Source: an uncultured Eubacteriales bacterium
GTDB lineage: Bacteria; Bacillota; Clostridia; Oscillospirales; Acutalibacteraceae
DNA length: 9,681 nt
NCBI GenBank assembly: GCA_934695425.1
Contig: CAKUVH010000014.1
Location: 1-9,681 of the forward strand
Direction of reading: 5' to 3'
Shown here piece by piece: positions 6,084 to 9,681 of the stretch. The first letter of the stretch is position 1, and each line of letters starts with the position of its first letter. The notes beneath the pieces were generated by a model. It was not told the DNA's origin. It made no database searches and worked only from the letters and a program-made list of their open reading frames with translations. A program made the translations under genes and the position numbers.

Positions 6084-7187
6084 TTATTTTATATTTTGTT
6101 TTAAATATTCTTGAATAAATCCATCAAGTTCACCGTTCATGACAGCTTCGACATTGCCCATTTCGTATGATGTTCGGTGGTCTTTCACCAAGGTATACGG
6201 CATGAACACGTAGGATCTTATTTGTGAGCCCCAGGCTATTTCTTTTTGAACTCCTTTTATGTCTTCGATTTTTTCAAGGTGTTCGCGTTCTTTTATTTCT
6301 ATTAACTTGGATTTCAAAATTTTCATTGCTGTGTCTCGGTTTTGAAATTGACTTCTTTCGTTTTGACATGCGACTACAATTCCTGTAGGAATATGCGTCA
6401 AACGTACTGCCGAAGAAGTTTTGTTTACGTGCTGACCGCCTGCTCCACTTGCTCTGAATACATCCATTTTTATGTCTTCGGGTGATATATCTATTTTGAT
6501 TTCATCGTTTATTTCAGGGATAACTTCCAAAGACGCAAAAGAAGTATGCCTTCTTCCCGATGAATCAAAAGGAGAGATTCTCACAAGCCTATGAACTCCG
6601 TTTTCTCCTTTTAAAAATCCGTAAGCATTTTCACCTTCTATGAGCAGTGACGCGCTTTTTAAGCCTGCTTCTTCTCCGTCTAAAAAATCTAGCATTTTAA
6701 CTTTATAATTATGTTTTTCTGCCCATTTGGTGTACATTCTGCAGAGCATTTCTACCCAATCTTGTGCTTCTGTGCCTCCGGCTCCGGAATGAAATGTAAG
6801 AATGGCATTTTGGCTGTCGTATTCTCCGGTCAAAAGGGTGGTTAAAGTTTGGGTTTCGAGTTCTTTTTTTAATTTGTTAAAGTCCGCTTGAATATCTTCT
6901 ATAGATGATTCATCATTTTCTTGACAGGACATTTCTATGAGCACAGATAAATCTTCAAATTCATTTTTTAATTTTTCAAATTCTTTGACCTTGCTTTTTA
7001 AACTGCTTATTTCAGTAAGAATTTTCCGGGAGGATTCAGAATTATTCCAAAATTCGGGCTTTCCGGTTTCAAGCTCCAAAGTTTCTAATCTTTTTTTAGA
7101 ATCGCTTATTTTTAACGCTTCTTCCAAAGATTTTATCTTTGGCTGTAATTTATTTATTTCAATATGCAATTCGTCAAGTTGTATCAT
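6084..7187 (-). CDS. prfB: Peptide chain release factor 2 (RF2)
   Basis: RF2 recognises UGA and UAA stop codons in the ribosomal A site and triggers hydrolysis of peptidyl-tRNA in the cytoplasm. The 367 residues are full length for the family. A helical N-terminal domain (1-115) is followed by GGTEAQDW (137-144), the stop-codon recognition motif SPF (205-207) in an SPFDSSGRRHTSF context, and the catalytic GGQ (250-252) in RASGAGGQHVNKT. The ATG is preceded by GGGAGG (7193-7198), 5 nt away. Many bacteria regulate prfB by a +1 frameshift at an in-frame UGA near codon 25. Here the reading frame runs through that region (LEEALKISD) without a stop, so the autoregulatory frameshift is absent. It is the last gene of the folD-ppa-prfB operon, 24 nt after ppa. 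Confidence 0.97.
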   Translation of the reverse strand: MIQLDELHIEINKLQPKIKSLEEALKISDSKKRLETLELETGKPEFWNNSESSRKILTEISSLKSKVKEFEKLKNEFEDLSVLIEMSCQENDESSIEDIQADFNKLKKELETQTLTTLLTGEYDSQNAILTFHSGAGGTEAQDWVEMLCRMYTKWAEKHNYKVKMLDFLDGEEAGLKSASLLIEGENAYGFLKGENGVHRLVRISPFDSSGRRHTSFASLEVIPEINDEIKIDISPEDIKMDVFRASGAGGQHVNKTSSAVRLTHIPTGIVVACQNERSQFQNRDTAMKILKSKLIEIKEREHLEKIEDIKGVQKEIAWGSQIRSYVFMPYTLVKDHRTSYEMGNVEAVMNGELDGFIQEYLKQNIK

Positions 7188-7211
7188 GTAATCCTCCCAA
7201 AATAAATTTGA

Positions 7212-7742
7212 TTATTTTCCGAATTTTTTATTATATGCTTCGATAGTTTGAGAAATTATTTTGATTGCTTCTTCGCGACCTTTAATGTCGTTAACTACTG
7301 TCTTTTTGTTTTCCAGAGTTTTATACACGCTAAAGAAATGTTTCATTTCTTCAAATATATGAGCAGGAAGTTCAGAAATATCTTTATATTGATTATATGT
7401 CGGGTCATCCTTAGGTATAGCTATTATTTTTTCGTCGTTGCTTCCGTTATCTATCATCGAAATAAGACCGATAGGATAACATTCTACCAGTGTCATCGGG
7501 TATATATGTTGCGAACAAAGCACCAAAACATCAAGCGGATCGCCGTCATCTGCGTATGTTTTAGGAATCAATCCGTAGTTTGCCGGATAGTGGGTAGATG
7601 TGTATAAAATTCTATCCATTTTTAATAAACCGGTTTCTTTGTCCAATTCGTATTTTACTTTGCTTCCTTTAGAAATTTCAATTACTGCTGTAAATTTTTC
7701 AGGTGTGATTCTTTCTGGGTTAATATCATGCCAAATGTTCAT
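7212..7742 (-). CDS. ppa: Inorganic pyrophosphatase, family I
   Basis: This cytoplasmic Mg-dependent enzyme splits pyrophosphate into two phosphates and so pulls nucleotide, tRNA-charging and sugar-nucleotide reactions forward. Its 176 residues are typical of bacterial family I. The family signature is D66-G67-D68-P69-L70-D71, and D98, D103 and K105 fall where the E. coli enzyme has D97, D102 and K104, so all the expected metal and phosphate ligands are present. YTSTHYPANYG (47-57) is also characteristic. The ATG follows AAAGGAG with a short spacer. It lies 13 nt after folD and 24 nt before prfB and is probably cotranscribed with both. Many Firmicutes instead use the unrelated family II enzyme. 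Confidence 0.97.
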   Translation of the reverse strand: MNIWHDINPERITPEKFTAVIEISKGSKVKYELDKETGLLKMDRILYTSTHYPANYGLIPKTYADDGDPLDVLVLCSQHIYPMTLVECYPIGLISMIDNGSNDEKIIAIPKDDPTYNQYKDISELPAHIFEEMKHFFSVYKTLENKKTVVNDIKGREEAIKIISQTIEAYNKKFGK

Positions 7743-7755
7743 TGATTTTTCTCCT

Positions 7756-8604
7756 TTAAACTTCTTTATTTTGAATTTTTGTAGCCGTGATGGTGTTTTT
7801 CATTAGCATTGCAATAGTCATCGGGCCAACTCCACCCGGGACGGGAGTTATTGCTGAAGCTATATTCTTTACATCATCAAAATCAACATCACCGCAAATT
7901 TTTCCGTTTTTATCACGATTTATTCCTACATCTATTATCACCGCTCCCTCTTTGATCATATTTCTCTTTAAAAATTTTGCTTTTCCGACAGCGCAAATTA
8001 TTATATCTGCATTTTTGCATATTTCACTTAAATTTTTTGTTTTACTGTGGCAGACAGTCACGGTGGCATCTTCGTTTATTAGCATGAACGCAAGAGGCTT
8101 TCCCACGATATTGCTTCTGCCTATAATCACGCAATGCTTGCCGGTAAGAGATATATTTTCTCTGTGAAAAATTTCTATTATTCCCGCCGGAGTGCAAGGC
8201 AGCAGTTCTGCGTGATTGGTTAAAAGATTGCCTATTGTTGAAGAGTGAAATGCATCTACGTCTTTTTCGGGTAAAATACTTTCAGTTATATTCTTTTGAT
8301 TGATATGAGAGGGAAGAGGCAGTTGAACAAGAATACCGTTTATTTTTTTATCTTGATTTAATTTTTCTATCAAATTTAGGATTTCTTTTTCAGAAGTGTC
8401 TTCAGGAAAATAAAATTCTTCGGAAAAAATTCCAAGCTCGTCGCAACATTTCTTTTTATTTTTTACGTATATTTTAGAAGCGCTGTCTTCTCCTACCAAT
8501 ACAACGGCAAGTCCGGGATTTATCCCTTTTAATTTTAAATTTTCTACTTCTTTTTTCAAATTATTTTTTATATTTTGAGCGATTAATCTTCCATCAATTA
8601 TCAT
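7756..8604 (-). CDS. folD: Bifunctional methylenetetrahydrofolate dehydrogenase / methenyltetrahydrofolate cyclohydrolase
   Basis: FolD interconverts 5,10-methylene-, 5,10-methenyl- and 10-formyl-tetrahydrofolate using NADP(H), supplying one-carbon units for purines and formyl-Met-tRNA. The 282 residues match the usual length. Key positions are visible: Y46 and K50 in IYVKNKKK (the catalytic Tyr-Lys pair), ILVQLPLP (91-98) with Q94, KDVDAFH (114-120) with D117, the nucleotide-binding GRSNIVGKPLA (162-172), and the C-terminal PVPGGVGPMTI (254-264). The start ATG has only a modest upstream AAAGG about 11 nt away, but the N-terminus IIDGRLIAQ is where the family normally begins. It is the first gene of the leftward operon and is divergent from galU. 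Confidence 0.97.
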   Translation of the reverse strand: MIIDGRLIAQNIKNNLKKEVENLKLKGINPGLAVVLVGEDSASKIYVKNKKKCCDELGIFSEEFYFPEDTSEKEILNLIEKLNQDKKINGILVQLPLPSHINQKNITESILPEKDVDAFHSSTIGNLLTNHAELLPCTPAGIIEIFHRENISLTGKHCVIIGRSNIVGKPLAFMLINEDATVTVCHSKTKNLSEICKNADIIICAVGKAKFLKRNMIKEGAVIIDVGINRDKNGKICGDVDFDDVKNIASAITPVPGGVGPMTIAMLMKNTITATKIQNKEV

Positions 8605-8622
8605 TTTTTAATTTTACCTTTC

Positions 8623-8652
8623 TTGACTTTATAAGCTGCCAAATATTAAAAT
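8623..8652 (+). promoter_or_regulatory. Probable promoter for galU
   Basis: The -35 box TTGACT (8623-8628) and the -10-like TAAAAT (8647-8652) are separated by 18 nt. Transcription would start near 8659, about 40 nt before the start codon. A TATACT at 8673-8678 is an alternative -10 but has no matching -35. Confidence 0.5.
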
Positions 8653-8670
8653 ATTAATAAAGCAAAATTT

Positions 8671-8699
8671 ATTATACTATATATTGGAGGAATTTAAAA
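8671..8699 (-). promoter_or_regulatory. Possible promoter for the folD-ppa-prfB operon
   Basis: On the minus strand a perfect -10 TATAAT lies at 8671-8676, with a weak -35-like TTTTAA 17 nt upstream (8694-8699). A start near 8664 would give a leader of about 60 nt. The -35 match is poor, so this is a best guess. It overlaps the galU ribosome site region, so the two divergent promoters may interfere. Confidence 0.4.
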
Positions 8700-9569
8700 G
8701 TGAAAATTACAAAAGCTGTAATTCCGGCGGCAGGATTTGGAACAAGAATTTTACCGGCAACAAAAGCGATGCCGAAAGAAATGTTCCCAATTGTAGACAA
8801 GCCCTCTATTCAATACATTGTGGAAGAGGCCGTTAAATCGGGAATTACAGACATATTGATTATAACAAGTAGAGGGAAAGGTATAATAGAAGACCATTTC
8901 GATAAGAACCCCGAGCTGGAATCTATTCTTGAAGAAAAGGGGAAATATGAAGTTTTAAAAGATTTGAGCCCTATAAGCGAAATGGCAAATATATATTTTT
9001 TGCGTCAGAAATCGATAAAAGGTCTCGGACACGCAGTAGGGTGCGCTAAATCTTTTGTAGGAAATGAACCGTTTGCGGTTTTGTCCGGCGATGATGTTAT
9101 AGATAGTGAAATTCCTGTTTGTAAGCAGCTTATTGATGCGTTTGAAAAATATAATCTCCCTGTTGTCGGCGCACAAGAAATGCCCAGAGAAGAGATAGGT
9201 AAGTACGGCTCTTTAAAAGTTAAAAATATAGAAAAAAATATTTTTATGTGCACGGATATGATTGAAAAACCTACTCCCGATAAGATTTTATCGTTGTATT
9301 CGATTTTGGGAAGGTATATTCTTACTCCGGAAATATTTGAGATTTTGGATGGAACTCTACCCGGATCAGGAGGAGAAATACAACTTACGGATGCTCTCAA
9401 GGTTTTGTCGCACAATGATGGAGTCGTTATGGTGGATTTTGAGGGGAAGAGGTATGATATAGGAAATAAATTAGGAGCAATGAAAGCTTCGGTGGAACTT
9501 GCTCTTAAACACCCCGAAATTTCCAAACAATTTGCAGAGTATTTAAAGTCTATATGTAAAAATATATAA
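8700..9569 (+). CDS. galU: UTP-glucose-1-phosphate uridylyltransferase
   Basis: This cytoplasmic enzyme makes UDP-glucose and pyrophosphate from UTP and glucose-1-phosphate, feeding cell-envelope glycan, glycolipid and galactose pathways. The neighbouring Ppa removes its by-product. The 289 residues are full length. The nucleotide-binding start PAAGFGTRILPATKAMPKEM (9-28) is diagnostic, followed by FPIVDKP (29-35), the metal-binding region LSGDD (128-132), EIGKYGSL (165-172), and GGEIQLTDAL (224-233) with the later RYDIGNKLG (251-259). It starts with GTG, 9 nt after GGAGG (8686-8690). An upstream ATG is not available, and the residues after GTG match the usual N-terminus. It appears to be monocistronic, followed at once by a terminator. 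The gtaB name is used in Bacillus. Confidence 0.97.
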   Translation: MKITKAVIPAAGFGTRILPATKAMPKEMFPIVDKPSIQYIVEEAVKSGITDILIITSRGKGIIEDHFDKNPELESILEEKGKYEVLKDLSPISEMANIYFLRQKSIKGLGHAVGCAKSFVGNEPFAVLSGDDVIDSEIPVCKQLIDAFEKYNLPVVGAQEMPREEIGKYGSLKVKNIEKNIFMCTDMIEKPTPDKILSLYSILGRYILTPEIFEILDGTLPGSGGEIQLTDALKVLSHNDGVVMVDFEGKRYDIGNKLGAMKASVELALKHPEISKQFAEYLKSICKNI

Positions 9570-9573
9570 AAAT

Positions 9574-9609
9574 AAGTAGTGACTAAATTTTTTCAAGTCA
9601 CTACTTTTT
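9574..9609 (+). terminator. Rho-independent terminator after galU
   Basis: AAGTAGTGACT (9574-9584) pairs with AGTCACTACTT (9596-9606), an 11-bp perfect stem with an 11-nt loop containing six T. The T-run 9605-9609 follows. It begins 5 nt past the galU stop. Confidence 0.88.
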
Positions 9610-9620
9610 ATTATGTTTTA

Positions 9621-9670
9621 ACTCAAAGAACTACGCTTTGAGTAGTTCAAAAACCGCGCGCTAAGCGCGT
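9621..9670. repeat. Structured element with overlapping inverted repeats and a GC-rich hairpin at the right edge
   Basis: ACTCAAAG (9621-9628) pairs with CTTTGAGT (9636-9643). The overlapping GAACTAC (9628-9634) pairs with GTAGTTC (9642-9648). The two stems are mutually exclusive. Next comes CGCGC-TAA-GCGCG (9657-9669), the most GC-dense stretch of the intergenic DNA. No T-run follows, so it is not a simple terminator on this strand. It may be a second attenuator, a dispersed palindromic repeat or part of a structured RNA cut by the window end. Confidence 0.5.
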
Positions 9671-9681
9671 GAGATTAAAAC

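Noticed and set aside
9621..9648. H-type pseudoknot from the interlocked inverted repeats
   Set aside because: The stems share bases and the connecting loops would be almost zero length, so both stems cannot form together. Alternative hairpins are the simpler reading.
9651..9681. Possible CRISPR repeat end (GATTAAAAC) at the right edge
   Set aside because: Many CRISPR repeats end in similar bases, but only one copy is visible, with no spacer, second repeat or cas gene in the window.

Overview
The window is a low-GC bacterial chromosome segment with two parts. The right part (about 6.06-9.6 kb) is core housekeeping: folD, ppa and prfB read leftward as a tight operon, and galU reads rightward from a divergent promoter region. 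The strong AT bias, consensus sigma-A type promoters, GGAGG-type ribosome sites and the style of the FolD, family I pyrophosphatase, RF2 and GalU proteins suggest a Clostridia-type Firmicute, possibly host-associated. This placement rests on general resemblance only and was not tested by a search.

The left part (1-6012) is accessory. It holds three consecutive rightward genes that I cannot assign to any named family. The first is cut by the left edge (1-911), the second encodes 1028 residues (1077-4163) and the third 523 residues (4441-6012). They carry related C-terminal modules behind different N-terminal regions. In the first two genes the shared module covers about 245 residues, with six cysteines at matching positions. 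The third keeps a diverged version with a low-complexity insertion. The second and third genes each have a consensus promoter and a terminator, so they look like separately transcribed members of a paralogous array rather than an operon.

This array has several features of variable, fast-evolving genes. The promoter of the 1028-residue gene has an uninterrupted TA dinucleotide tract filling almost all of the spacer between -35 and -10, a classic layout for phase variation by slippage. The same protein contains a Q/N/Y-rich block with two 31-residue repeats whose DNA copies differ at 3 of 93 positions. The first gene begins inside a 74-residue-period repeat, and the third has a 16-residue repeat. 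No signal peptide is visible on the second or third protein, and no function can be assigned from sequence alone.

Layout: partial paralog 1, terminator (931-966), TA-tract promoter (998-1026), paralog 2, terminator (4162-4208), promoter (4242-4270) with a leader of about 165 nt, paralog 3, a shared convergent terminator (6061-6078), then prfB, ppa and folD on the minus strand, the divergent folD/galU control region (8605-8699), galU, its terminator (9574-9609), and a structured GC-rich element at the right edge (9621-9670). No RNA genes, insertion sequences, CRISPR arrays or phage genes were recognised.
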